Assembly: GCA_963965975.1 (NCBI GenBank)
Contig: OZ014413.1
Coordinates: 1,242,501-1,306,500 of the forward strand
Direction of reading: 5' to 3'
DNA: 64,000 nucleotides
Origin: Xestospongia bergquistia
Lineage: Eukaryota; Porifera; Demospongiae; Haplosclerida; Petrosiidae
How positions within the stretch are numbered: position 1 is the first letter of the stretch; every line of letters begins with the position of its first letter. The notes beneath the pieces were generated by a model. It was not told the origin of the DNA. It saw nothing but the letters and a program-made list of their open reading frames with translations, and searched no databases. The translations under genes were made by a program, and so were the position numbers. Below are positions 22,873 through 34,611 of this stretch, one piece after another.

Positions 22873-24444
22873 TTAAGTTGACAACGAAATATTCTCATAA
22901 ATAGCAGCTGTTTCAGAATCACTTTTATCTTTACTATTAGTCTCTACATATTCTTTTATAGTATGATAAATAAAACGATATTGGTCTTCAGTTTGTACCA
23001 TACCAGAACGATGAGTACGTAGTAGTTGAACAGTACGTTGGATGTCAATCTCACATTCCCAACCTTGATACTCAATAAGTTTGATAATGATATCAATTGC
23101 AATGTATGTTCCGGTACGACCAATTCCAGCACTGCAATGGACCACTAGAGGACCTGGTGTGTGACCAGCATCAATTAACTCTTTCGTTTTGAGGTTAATG
23201 TTTTCCCTAAAGTTCAAAATGTCTTGAGGATTATTGTGTACACCATGATCAGGCCAAGCTTTGAATTGGTATTGAAAAATATCTCGAATGTCATTGAGAA
23301 CAAAATGGCGAACAACAAAGCAAGGATGGACAACTTCATTGAGACAGGCAATTTTAACTCTTCCAAACAATAGGGACTCTTTATGATCAGGCCAGTAATG
23401 AGCACACTTATCACGACCTCTCTCCGTTTCATTTGTAATCATGACTATAATCATGCTCTTTTCCTGCCACACCATTGACCAAAAGTCACTGATAGTGGTT
23501 GGAAGACAACCTTGTGTAGCAATGTAGGAATATTTAGAATTAGGTATCTCACCACTGATGTAATTAGCATTGATATATGTGTTACCTAAGGGATCAGGAT
23601 CTTTAAGAATCACACGAGTATGGTCAAATGGAAGAATATTCTTGAATCGATTCCTGCGACGGTTCTCAGGTTTACCTCCTTCTTTACGACTATAGTGATT
23701 ACAAGTACTATCTTCTTGTATTTGCTGGTATTCATCTTCAAATGCTGCTTTTCCATAAAGTTTATCATTTGGTTTAGATAATTCTGACACACGTTGTCGT
23801 ATTTTATGAGGCAAAAAGGATGAACAACAAAATGGCATCTGAAGATCAACAACACGTCCATCACTCTCAACTATATTATTTTTTTCATAATACTGAACAA
23901 GCTCAGGCAATGTGTTAAACTGTGGTCCATTAGATATATAGAATTTATTGTCAATATGCTGAATCATAATATGAGATATCTCATCCATGACACGTGTTGT
24001 TAGGACGAAGTTTCCTGGGCTATGAGTTGATGTGCGAACCAAGTAACTACCATGTTGACCCTTTGATAATAACAGCATCTTGGCATCAGGTCCATGTATT
24101 TCCCCATGAAACCAATGTTCACTAGTAATTTCCTCACTTCGAATAGGTTGAGTTAGTATGATAACTGTCCCATTTTTCTCACGTAGTTGACCTGGGTTCT
24201 CTACATAGTACTGGACCAGTTCACTCAATGTAGCAAATTCCTCTCCACCATAGCAGTCATAACAATCTCCTCGATGTTGTATTCGAACATGAGTAACTCC
24301 TTTTTTCACTTTTACAGACAATGTGTAATCTCCAGGAATGCTCTGACTTGGGCGTACAATAAAACTGCCTTCTATTCCTTTCTTCATCAACACATCTTCA
24401 GCTTCTTGTCCAGAGATAGAATGGAAGATATTTCTTGTAGCCAT
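22873..24444 (-). CDS. SHP-type protein tyrosine phosphatase (SH2-SH2-PTP), paralogue 1
   Basis: Single-exon 523-aa frame; ATG at 24444. Removes phosphate from phosphotyrosine in cytoplasmic signalling, recruited by its SH2 domains; in the family the N-SH2 domain also blocks the active site at rest. Seen: N-SH2 at about 5-100 with GSFIVRPSQ (Arg31), C-SH2 at about 110-205 with [13 protein letters not shown] (Arg137), PTP domain at about 235-500 with [15 protein letters not shown]-type recognition loop, FKAWPDHG (general acid Asp399) and [12 protein letters not shown] (nucleophile Cys437). The linker [11 protein letters not shown] and SERWFHG-type start of C-SH2 closely follow animal SHP2/corkscrew. 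The tail ends IYENISLST, like the YENV tail tyrosine of vertebrate SHP2. The N-SH2 lacks the usual opening Trp (NIFHSISG). A GH45 fragment lies directly 3'. Catalytic residues all present, so probably active. Confidence 0.95.
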   Translation of the reverse strand: MATRNIFHSISGQEAEDVLMKKGIEGSFIVRPSQSIPGDYTLSVKVKKGVTHVRIQHRGDCYDCYGGEEFATLSELVQYYVENPGQLREKNGTVIILTQPIRSEEITSEHWFHGEIHGPDAKMLLLSKGQHGSYLVRTSTHSPGNFVLTTRVMDEISHIMIQHIDNKFYISNGPQFNTLPELVQYYEKNNIVESDGRVVDLQMPFCCSSFLPHKIRQRVSELSKPNDKLYGKAAFEDEYQQIQEDSTCNHYSRKEGGKPENRRRNRFKNILPFDHTRVILKDPDPLGNTYINANYISGEIPNSKYSYIATQGCLPTTISDFWSMVWQEKSMIIVMITNETERGRDKCAHYWPDHKESLLFGRVKIACLNEVVHPCFVVRHFVLNDIRDIFQYQFKAWPDHGVHNNPQDILNFRENINLKTKELIDAGHTPGPLVVHCSAGIGRTGTYIAIDIIIKLIEYQGWECEIDIQRTVQLLRTHRSGMVQTEDQYRFIYHTIKEYVETNSKDKSDSETAAIYENISLST

Positions 24445-25129
24445 TAATGAAAGTGTAACTGATGCTTCAGTATATAAAATCTAAAACAGTTTTAACAACC
24501 AGTTACACCCTTTCTATGGTGGTGTGTGGTCAAAAGCACACTATGTGAGTAAAGTCACTTTTAACATGTGAGTCTAGTTAACAAAACTATTTACCATATA
24601 TGGATTTATCAGTGTACATTGATGAATTCAACAGATAAGTAGAATAAAGTGGTAAATCTATATATGGTAATAAAGAGCACACTTATCTGAGTTCATGTGT
24701 TGCATAATGGGCAATTGTGTACAAATGTATTACTCTTACATATGCAATATTATAAGCCAATGAGATAATAGTTTAGCAGTAGAGAACTTATTAAACAATC
24801 CGACATGGAAATTAAAATAACAAGATAACCTGCTGAGCTAATTACTCTTATTAAACTAATTGGATATTAATAATTTGTTCTTAAAGTTGCATTTTTAAAT
24901 TACATAATACCTGTTGACTAAGTCTATAACAATATACTCTAGTATCAGGTACGATAGTGGTTCTCGATTACTTTCAATATTTCTGTGAGGGTTCATTATT
25001 AATAAACTGATGTCCTGGGATAGTTTGTATAACACAACTGTATGACTAGTATTTAGATGCATGGCAAGCATTTATCTTTCCTTCACCTTCCCTCTGGATC
25101 CCAACCTCCTCTCTCTCTCTCTTTAGATG
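24445..25129. other. Upstream region of phosphatase 1 and repeated module flank
   Basis: 5' flank of the phosphatase, then from 24535 a second copy of the sequence at 21240-21700. No gene seen. Confidence 0.6.
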
Positions 25130-25303
25130 ATGTTAGCTTCAAAACAAGTGTGCATAAGTAGTAATCACTTAGAGAGAAAGGAAGATGAAGTAGATCCAAC
25201 AATTTAGAAATAGAGAGATCATAAATCACAAATTATAATAATTTTTTTACAACCTAACATTTATTGTAGGGCAGCGTATTATTATCAAAAGACCCACAGA
25301 AGT
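25130..25303 (+). pseudogene. Decayed SH3-gene exons 2 and 3 (module copy 2)
   Basis: Second decayed copy of SH3 exons 2 and 3 with their intron. The exon 2 donor is lost (gtagat for gtaagc). Sits in the same position relative to the next GH45 fragment as at 21.8 kb. Confidence 0.8.
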
Positions 25304-25449
25304 ATGATCAACAACACTCTGGTATATTGTGAGTACTGTACATAGTGTTAGTAAGAAGAACAGCTTGTAAATATGATAAAATTGCCATACTTAGTAAATG
25401 TAATATTTGATACTGACAATGTCACAATTAAGTAAACAATTATAATAAC

Positions 25450-25880
25450 TATGTAGTAGAAGTGTGCTTGGAGCAGTCCATTGCTATGGTTGTTTGACAT
25501 TGACTTTCCAACTTTAAGTTTATTTGTGCACTAGTTAACACATAATCATCTTTTGACTTGATTCCTGTTACCTGGTAGTGATTTAGGGCACTGCACCTGC
25601 TTAAAGTTTATTTGATAGTTGTGGTGGTAGTATTGCTCTAATTCTGCCTTATAACTGTAGACCAGTGTTTGTGTTGCCTTATTCACAAGTGCATCATAAC
25701 CACTGGGTTTAAGTACGCCACTACCATAGCAGTTTCCATTTGGTATTCATGCATGGAAGTCACCTGAGTACTATGGAGCATTGCAGTGACCACCACTACA
25801 AACTTGACCAGATTTGCAATCAGATGAACAAATATCATAGATTCCAAATCTACCAGCTCCAATGAGAATGTCAACAACAA
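25450..25880 (-). pseudogene. GH45 core fragment (module copy 2)
   Basis: Same extent and end points as the fragment at 22165-22600, ending just past the DCC motif (here DCSK). Stops replace codons at APQYSG and elsewhere, and part of the NKATQNRTFAEQ segment is deleted. Non-functional. Confidence 0.8.
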
Positions 25881-26149
25881 CTAGCAACAAAATCAACTTA
25901 AATATAAAAAAAGGCCAATTCAAATGTCAATAAAGATATATACAAGAAGAGTACAATTAAATATCAAAAACATTGATACTGAAAGAACTGATAGCAAGTA
26001 ATTAACACAATATAAATATATTAATAGAATTAACACTAGTTAACAAGTCTATACTTAATTTGCCACACATTTATAAATTTAGGAAGCTATAATAAGACAT
26101 TTGCAATAGTATGAATAGTTAAATACAGATAAAGGATCAATTAGGTTGA

Positions 26150-27712
26150 CTAGGAAACATTCTCATAAATAGCAGGTTTTTCAGAATCACTTTTATCTTT
26201 ACTATTAGTCTCTACATATTGTTGTATAGTATGATAAACAAAACGATATTGGTCTTCAGTTTGTACCATACCAGAACGATGAGTACGTAGTAGTTGAATG
26301 GTACGTTGGATGTCAATCTCACATTCCCAACCTTGATACTCAATAAGTTTGATAATGATATCAATAGCAATGTATGTTCCAGTACGACCAATTCCAGCAC
26401 TGCAATGGACCACTAGGGGACCTGGTGTGTGACCAGCATCAATTAACTCTTTCATTTTGAGGTTAATGTATTCCCTAAAGTTCAAAATGTCTTGAGGATT
26501 ATTGTGTACACCATGATCAGGCCAAGCTTTGAATTGGTATTGAAAAACATCTCGACTGTCATTGAGAACAAAATGGCGAACAACAAAGCAAGGATGGACA
26601 ACTTCATTGAGACAGGCAATTTTAACTCTTCCAAACAATAAGGTCTCTTTATGATCAGGCCAGTAATGAGCACACTTGTCACGACCTCTCTCCACTTTAT
26701 TTGTGATCATGACTATAATCATGCTCTTTTCCTGCCACACCATCGACCAAAAGTCACTGATAGTGGTTGGAAGACAACCTTGTGTAGCAATGTAGGAATA
26801 TTTAGAATTAGGTATCTCACCACTGATGTAATTAGCATTGATATATGTGTTACCTGAGGGATCAGGGTCTTTAAGAATCACACGAGTATGGTCAAATGGA
26901 AGAATATTCTTGAATCGATTTCTGGGACGGTTCTCAGGTTTAACTCCTTCTTTACGAACATAGAGATTACGAGTACCATCATCTACTATTTGCTGGTATT
27001 CTTCTTCAAATTCTGCTTTTCCAAAATGTTTATCATTTGGTTTAGACAGTTCTGACACACGTTGTGCGATTTTATGAGGGAAAAAGGACGTACAACAAAA
27101 TGGCATCTGAAGATCAACAACACGTCCATCACTCTCAACTATAATATTTTTTTCATAATACTCAACAAGGTCAGGCAATGTGTTAAACTGTGGTCCATTA
27201 GATATATAGAATTTATTGTCAATATGCTGAATCATAATATGAGATATCTCATCAATGACACGCGTTGTTAGGACGAAGTTTCCTGGGCTATGAGTTGATG
27301 TGCGAACCAAGTAACTACCATGTTGACCTTTTGATAATAACAGTGTCTCTGCATCACGTCCATGCACATCTCCATGAAACCAACGTTCACTGGTAATTTC
27401 CTTATTTCGAATAGGTTGAGTTAGTAAGATAGCTGTCCCATTTTTCTCATGTAATTGACCTGGGTTCTCTACATAGTACTGGACCAGTTCACTCAATGTA
27501 GCAAATTCCTCTCCACCATAGCAGTCATAACAATCTCCTCGATGTTGTATTCGAACATGAGTAACTCCTTTTTTCACTTTTACAGACAATGTGTAATCTC
27601 CAGGAATGCTCTGACTTGGGCGTACAATAAAACTTCCTTCTGTTCCTTTCTTTAACAATACATCTTCAGCTTCTTGTCCAGAGATAGAATGGAAGATATT
27701 TCTTGTAGCCAT
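26150..27712 (-). CDS. SHP-type phosphatase (SH2-SH2-PTP), paralogue 2
   Basis: Single exon, 520 aa, ATG at 27712. Same architecture as paralogue 1: N-SH2 with [12 protein letters not shown]2 with [16 protein letters not shown] with FKAWPDHG and [12 protein letters not shown]. The tail ends AIYENVS and stops three residues earlier than paralogue 1 because SLST is replaced by a stop. Differences gather in the inter-SH2 stretch ([20 protein letters not shown]) and the SH2-PTP linker ([16 protein letters not shown]), which may alter ligand choice or autoinhibition (inference). Intergenic spacing to paralogue 1 is about 3.28 kb start to start, one module length. Confidence 0.95.
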   Translation of the reverse strand: MATRNIFHSISGQEAEDVLLKKGTEGSFIVRPSQSIPGDYTLSVKVKKGVTHVRIQHRGDCYDCYGGEEFATLSELVQYYVENPGQLHEKNGTAILLTQPIRNKEITSERWFHGDVHGRDAETLLLSKGQHGSYLVRTSTHSPGNFVLTTRVIDEISHIMIQHIDNKFYISNGPQFNTLPDLVEYYEKNIIVESDGRVVDLQMPFCCTSFFPHKIAQRVSELSKPNDKHFGKAEFEEEYQQIVDDGTRNLYVRKEGVKPENRPRNRFKNILPFDHTRVILKDPDPSGNTYINANYISGEIPNSKYSYIATQGCLPTTISDFWSMVWQEKSMIIVMITNKVERGRDKCAHYWPDHKETLLFGRVKIACLNEVVHPCFVVRHFVLNDSRDVFQYQFKAWPDHGVHNNPQDILNFREYINLKMKELIDAGHTPGPLVVHCSAGIGRTGTYIAIDIIIKLIEYQGWECEIDIQRTIQLLRTHRSGMVQTEDQYRFVYHTIQQYVETNSKDKSDSEKPAIYENVS

Positions 27713-28091
27713 TAATGAAAGTGTAACTGATGCTTCAGTATATAAAATCTAAACAGTTTTAACAACCAGTTACACCCTTTCTATGGTGGTGTGTGGTCAA
27801 CAATATTCATCTTGAGTGCATTGGTCATGAGAGTGAGGTGTCTGTAGATTGGGTGTTTCCCTGAGGACATTCATAGTCCAACTGCATGTACAGAGTTCAT
27901 CTATAAATATGTACATTCATAGAAGAGAGAGACCTACCCATGAGGTCACGTACAAGTTTATTATTAAACATATGAAAGTTTAAACAAAATGTTATAGACT
28001 TTAGATGTTATCTTACAGAATAAGGATAAAAAGGACATGTTCTAGAAAGTATTCTCATTTACAGTGGTAGCGAAACTACTCAGCAATGTGA
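27713..28091. other. Repeated upstream block between phosphatase genes
   Basis: Contains a block of about 200 bases (from gtggtgtgtggtcaaca, 27785 on) that recurs upstream of the phosphatases at about 30640 and 41105. It precedes each junction where a paralogue-4-type gene or fragment follows, so it belongs to that duplication unit. No open frame. Confidence 0.65.
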
Positions 28092-28850
28092 TTAATTGTC
28101 AAATGGTGAAGCTTGTTGCATATTCCCATAAATAGCCCCAGCTCCTTCAAGGCTTGTATCAGCACACTTTTGTTTAGCTTCAACATAATGCAATATAGAG
28201 TAGTAAACAAGTCTATATTGATTGTCAGTCTGTACCATACCTGAGCGATGTTTACATAATAACTGAATACTGCTTTGTATATCAATTTCATGCTCCCAAC
28301 CCTGATATTCAATGAGTTTGATTATAACATCAATAGCAATATAAGTACCAGTACGACCAATTCCTGAACTGCAATGTACTACTATAGGACCAGGATTGAG
28401 GCCTGCCTTCCTCAGTTCTTTTGTTTTAAGGTTGACCTCATCCATAAGACCTAACATTAATCCGGGATCTTGAGGTACATCATGCTCTGGCCAAACTTTA
28501 AAGTGATACTGATAAACACATCGTTCTTCGGAGTCATACTGTATAAGAAAATGTCGTAAAATAAAATGTGGATTGATAGTTTCATTTATAACTTTGACAA
28601 AAATGCTGCCATAAAGTGCTGGTTCATGAGGACCAGGCCAATAGCGACTACACTTATTACGCCCTCTTTCTACCTCATTTGTTAACATGACTATCACCTG
28701 ACTTCCTTCCTGCCATACCATAGCCCAAAAGTCTTCAATAGTTGTAGGAAGGCAACCTTGTGTAGCAATGTAGGACCACTCTGATCGTGGTGTATCACCA
28801 TCAATATAATTGGCATTTATATACATATGTAATGGGGTTTTTAATAACAA
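28092..28850 (-). pseudogene. C-terminal fragment of a paralogue-4-type phosphatase
   Basis: 252 codons, uninterrupted, nearly identical to the C-terminal half of 30957-32642: [31 protein letters not shown], tail [14 protein letters not shown]. At 28850 homology breaks inside the PTP domain and the sequence continues as flank of another phosphatase copy. Both SH2 domains and the start of the PTP fold, including the pTyr recognition loop, are gone. The open frame reflects recent truncation; expression as a stable protein is unlikely. Confidence 0.85.
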
Positions 28851-28997
28851 CTATTGATACAAAATGAATTGATCTAATAAGAAGTAATTAACACAATTAT
28901 AAAATACATTAATCAAATTAACACTAGTTAACAAGTCTATACTTGTTTTACCACACATTTATAATTGTAGGAATAGTTAGAAATAAATAAAGGTCAA

Positions 28998-30568
28998 TTA
29001 AGTTGACAAAGAATCATTCTCATAAATAGCAGGTTTTTCAGAGTCACTTTTATCTTTACTATTAGTCTCTACATATTGTCTTATAGTATGATAAATAAAA
29101 CGATATTGGTCTTCAGTTTGTACCATACCAGAACGATGAGTACGTAGTAGTTGAATGGTACGTTGGATGTCAATCTCACATTCCCAACCTTGATACTCAA
29201 TAAGTTTGATAATGATATCAATAGCAATGTATGTTCCAGTACGACCAATTCCAGCACTGCAATGGACCACTAGGGGACCTGGTGTGTGACCAGCATCAAC
29301 TAACTCTTTCATTTTGAGGTTAATGTTTTCCCTAAAGGTCAAAATGTCTTGAGGATTATTGTGTACACCATGGTCAGGCCAAGCTTTGAATTGGTATTGA
29401 AAAACATCTTGACTGTCATTGAGAACAAAATGGCGAATAACAAAGCAAGGATGGACAACTTCATTGAGACAGAAAATTTTAACTCTTCCAAACAATAGGG
29501 ACTCTTTATGATCAGGTCAGTAATGAGCACACTTATCATGACCTCTCTCCACTTCATTTGTAATCATGACTATAATCATGCTCTTTTCCTGCCACACCAT
29601 TGACCAAAAGTCACTGATAGTGGTTGGAAGACAACCTTGTGTAGCAATGTAGGAATATTTAGAATTAGGTATCTCACCACTGATGTAATTAGCATTGATA
29701 TATGTGTTACCTGAGGGATCAGGGTCTTTAAGAATCACACGAGTATGGTCAAATGGAAGAATATTCTTGAATCGATTTCTGGACGGTTCTCAGGTTTAAC
29801 TCCTTCTTTACGAACATAGAGATTACGAGTACCATCGTCTACTATTTGCCGGTATTCTTCTTCAAATTCTGCTTTTCCAAAATGTTTATCATTTGGTTTA
29901 GATAATTCTGACACACGTTGTTGTATTTTATGAGGCAAAAAGGATGTACAACAAAATGGCATCTGAAGATCAATAACACGTCCATCACTCTCAACTATAT
30001 TATTTTTTTCATAATACTCAACAAGCTCAGGCAATGTGTTAAACTGTGGTCCATTAGATATATAGAATTTATTGTCAATATGCTGAATCATAATATGAGA
30101 TATCTCGTCCATGACACGTGTTGTTAAGACAAAGTTTCCTGGGCTATGAGTTGATGTGCGAACCAAGTAACTACCATTTTGACCTTTTGATAATAACAGT
30201 ATCTCAGCATCATGTCCATGTATTTCCCCATGAAACCAACGTTCACTGGTAATTTCCTCACTTCGAATAGGTTGAGTTAGTAAAATAACTGTCCCATTTT
30301 TTTCTCGTAGTTGACCTGGGTTCTCTACATAGTACTGGACCAGTTCAGTCAATGTAGCAAACTCCTCTCCACCATAGCAGTCATAACAATCTCCTCGGTG
30401 TTGTATTCGAACATGGGTAACTCCTTGTTTCACTTTTACAGACAATGTATAATCTCCAGGAATGCTCTGACTTGGGCGTACAATAAAACTGCCTTCTATT
30501 CCTTTCCTCATCAACACATCTTCAGCTTCTTGTCCAGAGATAGAATGGAAGATATTTCTTGTAGCCAT
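28998..30568 (-). pseudogene. SHP-type phosphatase paralogue 3, broken
   Basis: Full-length homologue of paralogues 1 and 2 with two lesions. A one-base deletion near 29785 (ctggacgg where paralogue 2 has ctgggacgg) shifts the frame right after KPENRP, at the start of the PTP domain. A nonsense change near 29518 turns the Trp of HYWPDHKE into a stop. Both SH2 domains are intact in a 277-aa frame from the ATG at 30568, so a truncated SH2-SH2 protein could in principle be made. WPDHG and [10 protein letters not shown] are still present downstream but out of reach. Confidence 0.9.
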
Positions 30569-30956
30569 TAATGAAAGTATAACTGATGCTTCAGCATACT
30601 GTAATCAAAAGCAATTTTAACAAGCAGTTCCACCTTTTCTATGGTGGTGTGTGGTCAACATTATTCATCTTGAGAGCATTGGCCATGAAAGTGAGGTGTC
30701 TGTAAATTGGGCGTTTCCCTGAGGACATTCATAGTCCAACTGCAAGCTCAGAGTTCACTATGAATTATGTACATTCATTTTTAATAGAGGAGAGAGACAT
30801 ACCCATGAGGTGACGTACAAGTTTATTATTAAACATACAAAATTTTAAACAAAATGTTATAGACTTTAGATCCTATCTTACAGAATGAGGATAAAAAGGA
30901 CACATTCTAGAAACTATACTCATTTACAGTGGTAGCGAAACTACTCAGCAATGTGA
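30569..30956. other. Repeated block between phosphatases 3 and 4
   Basis: Second copy of the block at 27785, in the 5' flank of paralogue 3 and 3' flank of paralogue 4. No gene seen. Confidence 0.6.
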
Positions 30957-32642
30957 TTAATTGTCAAATGGTGAAGCTTGTTGCATATTCCCATAAATAG
31001 CCCCAGCTCCTTCAAGGCTTGTATCAGCACACTTTTGTTTAGCTTCAACATAATGCAATATAGAGTAGTAAACAAGTCTATATTGATTGTCAGTCTGTAC
31101 CATACCTGAGCGATGTTTACGTAATAAGTGAATACTGCTTTGTATATCAATTTCATGCTCCCAACCCTGATATTCAATGAGTTTGATTATAACATCAATA
31201 GCAATATAAGTACCAGTACGACCAATTCCTGAACTGCAATGTACTACTATAGGACCAGGATTGAGGCCTGCCTCCTTCAATTCTTTTGTTTTAAGATTGA
31301 CCTCATCCATAAGACCTAACATTAATCCGGGATCTTGAGGTACACCATGCTCTGGCCAAACTTTAAAGTGATACTGATAAACACATCGTTCTTCGGAGTC
31401 ATACTGTATAAGAAAATGTCGTAAAATAAAATGTGGATTGATAGTTTCATTTATAACTTTGACAAAAATGGTGCCATAAAGTACTGGTTCATGAGGACCA
31501 GGCCAATAGCGAGTACACTTATTACGTCCTCTTTCTACCTCATTTGTTAACATGACAATCACCTGACTTCCTTCTTGCCATACCATAGCCCAAAAGTCTT
31601 CAATAGTTGTAGGAAGGCAACCTTGTGTAGCAATGTAGGACCACTCTGATCCTGGTGTCTCACCATCAATATAATTGGCATTTATATACATATCTTCTGA
31701 TGTAATGGGGTTTTTAATAACAACTAAACTGTGATCGAATGGTAGTATATTTTTAAAACGATTCTTTGGACGATTATCAAGTTTGTTGCCTTCCTTTCGA
31801 CTATAGAGAAGATTTACCTCTTGTCGTTGGAGTTGCTCAAACTCTTCATAAAATCCAGATTTTCCATAAGCATACATACTTCGCTTTTCAAGTTCTGATA
31901 TACGATGCTTAATATGGCTTGGAATAAAGGTAGTGATTGCAAAAGGCTTCTTGAGTTGTACAACACGATCGCTGTTATCCAACAGTGGATTCAATGAATG
32001 GTGCTGTATTAACTCACTTAATGATCCAAATGGTGGTCCTTGTCCAATAATGAACAGATCGTCTCGATGCTTGATGATAAGGTGACATACCTCATCTTCA
32101 ATGCGTACAGAAAGTACATAATCACCTGGACTTCGAGTTGATGTACGAACCATATAGCTACCATCTTCACCTCTTACCATTAACAACTCTTCAGCTTCTC
32201 TGCCATTAATTTCTCCATGATACCAACGTTCTGTAGTCACCACCTCAGAGTGAAGAGGTTGTACTAGTTCAATAATAGCACCATTTTTCTCAGTAAGCTG
32301 ACCTGGGTTCTCCACATAGTATTGTATCAACTCAGCTAAAGTGGCAAATTTCTCACCACTATAAAGATCATAATAATCTCCATGATTTTGAATACGTACA
32401 TGTGTCACTGAATCACCTCTCTTCACTGAAAGAGCATAATTTCCTGGATTGTTTTGACTCGGACGAGTTAGGAAACTGCCTTCATAGCCATCTTTCATAA
32501 GTAAAGATTCTGCTTCTGGTCCAGTTAGATTAGGATAAAACCAACGCTTCATAGCCATGGCTGGATTTGAAGTAGGCAGCTTCTTATTCAGTATTTTTAA
32601 TCCACGCCTGGTTGTTTGTTTGCTAGGTGAGATGATATTCAT
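30957..32642 (-). CDS. SHP-type phosphatase (SH2-SH2-PTP), paralogue 4, WPE variant
   Basis: Single exon. I start at the ATG at 32642 (561 aa); an upstream extension relies on a non-ATG codon, and an internal Met-Ala-Met at about 32565 just before [10 protein letters not shown] is an alternative. A basic N-terminal extension of about 30 residues ([14 protein letters not shown]) is absent from paralogues 1-3. N-SH2 has [12 protein letters not shown]2 [28 protein letters not shown]. The general-acid loop reads FKVWPEHG, with Glu for the usual Asp; such changes normally slow PTP catalysis strongly, but the Cys and Arg of the signature remain. The tail is AIYGNMQQ, again a YxN motif. Represents a second subtype, with fragments at 28.1 and 41.4 kb. 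Confidence 0.93.
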   Translation of the reverse strand: MNIISPSKQTTRRGLKILNKKLPTSNPAMAMKRWFYPNLTGPEAESLLMKDGYEGSFLTRPSQNNPGNYALSVKRGDSVTHVRIQNHGDYYDLYSGEKFATLAELIQYYVENPGQLTEKNGAIIELVQPLHSEVVTTERWYHGEINGREAEELLMVRGEDGSYMVRTSTRSPGDYVLSVRIEDEVCHLIIKHRDDLFIIGQGPPFGSLSELIQHHSLNPLLDNSDRVVQLKKPFAITTFIPSHIKHRISELEKRSMYAYGKSGFYEEFEQLQRQEVNLLYSRKEGNKLDNRPKNRFKNILPFDHSLVVIKNPITSEDMYINANYIDGETPGSEWSYIATQGCLPTTIEDFWAMVWQEGSQVIVMLTNEVERGRNKCTRYWPGPHEPVLYGTIFVKVINETINPHFILRHFLIQYDSEERCVYQYHFKVWPEHGVPQDPGLMLGLMDEVNLKTKELKEAGLNPGPIVVHCSSGIGRTGTYIAIDVIIKLIEYQGWEHEIDIQSSIHLLRKHRSGMVQTDNQYRLVYYSILHYVEAKQKCADTSLEGAGAIYGNMQQASPFDN

Positions 32643-32952
32643 TTTTCTTGTTGACAATATTCATCTACACTGACTCCAACATTTCCTCTTATGCATAGTT
32701 GGTCAGATGTGACACTATTAAAAAGGAAATATCACATGATTGGCTGCCAATGATGTAATAGGGAGCCGCATCATTGATCACTTGTTGACATAGTGTAAGC
32801 AATTCACACATTGTATTATACCTAGATGCTCAAATTATCATAAAGTTCATTACTGAAATCATGTGATAGCAGTGTTTTAAAACTATTAAAGAAAAGTAAA
32901 TGCTATGAACAATACATATTAATATTTTGATTTGCAATGTATAAAATAATGT

Positions 32953-34611
32953 TTAAGATAGCTTAGGAGATGCTTTGCCTAATACTTTAGTTCTGAGTAA
33001 TGGTGAAGAGGGTAAAGGTGCATTGCTGTAGAGAAACTTAGCACTTCTACTAAGAGGGCTTCTTGCATTGTCACTTGCAGCTTGGAGACGAAGCTGTGTA
33101 GTTTCAATGTAATGAAGCAGTGTCTGGTATACAAATTTGTACTGGTCTTCAGACTGGATCATACCACCTCGATGTGCACGAAGAAGTTGAACGCTACGTT
33201 GAATGTCAATTTTAGCCTCCCAACCTTGATATTCAATAAGTTTGATAAGGATGTCAATAACAATGTAAGTACCAGTACGACCAATACCATTACTGCATTG
33301 GACTACAATAGGACCAGGTTTAAGACCCGTATTATTTAACTCTTTCATCTTTAAATTAACATCTTCCATTAGTCCTAGCATAACACTAGTGTTAAATGGT
33401 ATGATGTGTCCACCTTCAGGCCAAGCTTTGAATTGAAAATGAAAGACATGTCGTTCTTCATCGTCTTCATCATGGTTAACTAGAAAATGTCGGAGAATAT
33501 AATGTGGGTTGACAGTCTCTTCAAGGACCACAATGCTAATCTTTCCATATGTAGCTGGTTCTATAGGATTTGGCCAGTAGCAATAACACATGTTATGACC
33601 TTTCTCTATTTCATTTGCTAATAATACTATGACTAGACATTTCTCCTGCCAAACCATGGCCCAAAAGTCATCAACAGTTGTTGGTAGGCAGCCTTGAGTA
33701 GCAATATAAGAATGCTCAGAGCCATTAACTTCACCGTTAATATAGCTGGCATTGATATAGCTATCTTCAATAGCTACTAATGTATGATCAAATGGAATAA
33801 GATTTTTAAAACGATTTTTTACAATGTTTTCTGGTTTACTACCTTCTTTCCGACTGTACAAGTGATGTAACTCCTGCTGCTGCAAGTAATCAAACTCTTC
33901 CCACAATGATGTCCTGCCTAAAAAGGTTTGGTGGGGTTTCTCAAGTTGTTCAATACGTTGTTTGATATACAGAGGTGAAAAAGAAGTGCTATGTAATGGA
34001 GTGTCTAGAGTTATAACTCGCCCACTTGCTTCTACCAATGGGTTTTGCTTATAATGTTGTAGCAGATCATAAAGAGAAGAGAACTGAGGACCACCTACAA
34101 TGCTATATTGATTGTTTTCAAACGAAATTTTAACTTCTGCAACTTGGTCTTGGATACGTGCTGAGATAACATAACTTCCTTGGCTGTTGGCTGAGTTACG
34201 GATTAGGTAGCTACCATGACGTCCTTTTGACATCAGGAGCATTTCAGCTTCCCGGTCATAAATTGATCCATGATACCATAGATCTGTCAGAATTCCTTCA
34301 GGACACAGAGGCAAAATTAACTTGATCCACTTTCCCTCTTTCTCTTTAAGCAAATGTGAATTTTCTATGTAAAATTGTACTAGTTCAGCAAGGGAAGAAA
34401 ATGGATAGTCTTCATCAACATAGTAATGAGTACCATGCTTCTGTATACGAATATGTATCACACCATCATCTTGCTTTACAGACAAGGCAAAATTGTCAGG
34501 ATTGGATTGACTAGGACGAACTAAAAAGCTACCTCTGATCCCTCTTTCCATTAATAGAGCCTCTGCTTTGTAACCAGATAAGTTTGGATGGAACCAATGT
34601 TCGGTTGTCAT
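32953..34611 (-). CDS. SHP-like SH2-SH2-PTP protein, paralogue 5, altered active site
   Basis: Single exon, 552 aa, ATG at 34611. N-SH2 (HWFHPNLSG, GSFLVRPSQ) and C-SH2 (GSYLIRNSANSQG) keep the phosphotyrosine Arg. The PTP fold is kept ([24 protein letters not shown]) but the signature reads VVQCSNGIGRTG: the conserved His before the nucleophile Cys is Gln and the next position is Asn. The acid loop reads FKAWPEGGH, Glu for Asp followed by Gly. Cys and Arg persist. The tail contains FLYSNAPLP and a basic Ser-rich end (SPLSRSAKF). Likely a weak enzyme or phosphotyrosine-binding pseudophosphatase (inference). The most diverged array member, with no GH45 fragment beside it. Confidence 0.92.
   Translation of the reverse strand: MTTEHWFHPNLSGYKAEALLMERGIRGSFLVRPSQSNPDNFALSVKQDDGVIHIRIQKHGTHYYVDEDYPFSSLAELVQFYIENSHLLKEKEGKWIKLILPLCPEGILTDLWYHGSIYDREAEMLLMSKGRHGSYLIRNSANSQGSYVISARIQDQVAEVKISFENNQYSIVGGPQFSSLYDLLQHYKQNPLVEASGRVITLDTPLHSTSFSPLYIKQRIEQLEKPHQTFLGRTSLWEEFDYLQQQELHHLYSRKEGSKPENIVKNRFKNLIPFDHTLVAIEDSYINASYINGEVNGSEHSYIATQGCLPTTVDDFWAMVWQEKCLVIVLLANEIEKGHNMCYCYWPNPIEPATYGKISIVVLEETVNPHYILRHFLVNHDEDDEERHVFHFQFKAWPEGGHIIPFNTSVMLGLMEDVNLKMKELNNTGLKPGPIVVQCSNGIGRTGTYIVIDILIKLIEYQGWEAKIDIQRSVQLLRAHRGGMIQSEDQYKFVYQTLLHYIETTQLRLQAASDNARSPLSRSAKFLYSNAPLPSSPLLRTKVLGKASPKLS

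Noticed and set aside
24187-24447. Open frame of 86 codons antisense to the first SH2 domain, repeated at 27455, 30311 and 40789
   Set aside because: It is the mirror of conserved SH2 coding sequence in each paralogue, so its conservation follows from the sense frame. No start context or family match.
32643-32657. Upstream extension of phosphatase paralogue 4 (five extra codons)
   Set aside because: It would need TTG as start codon; the ATG at 32642 is preferred.
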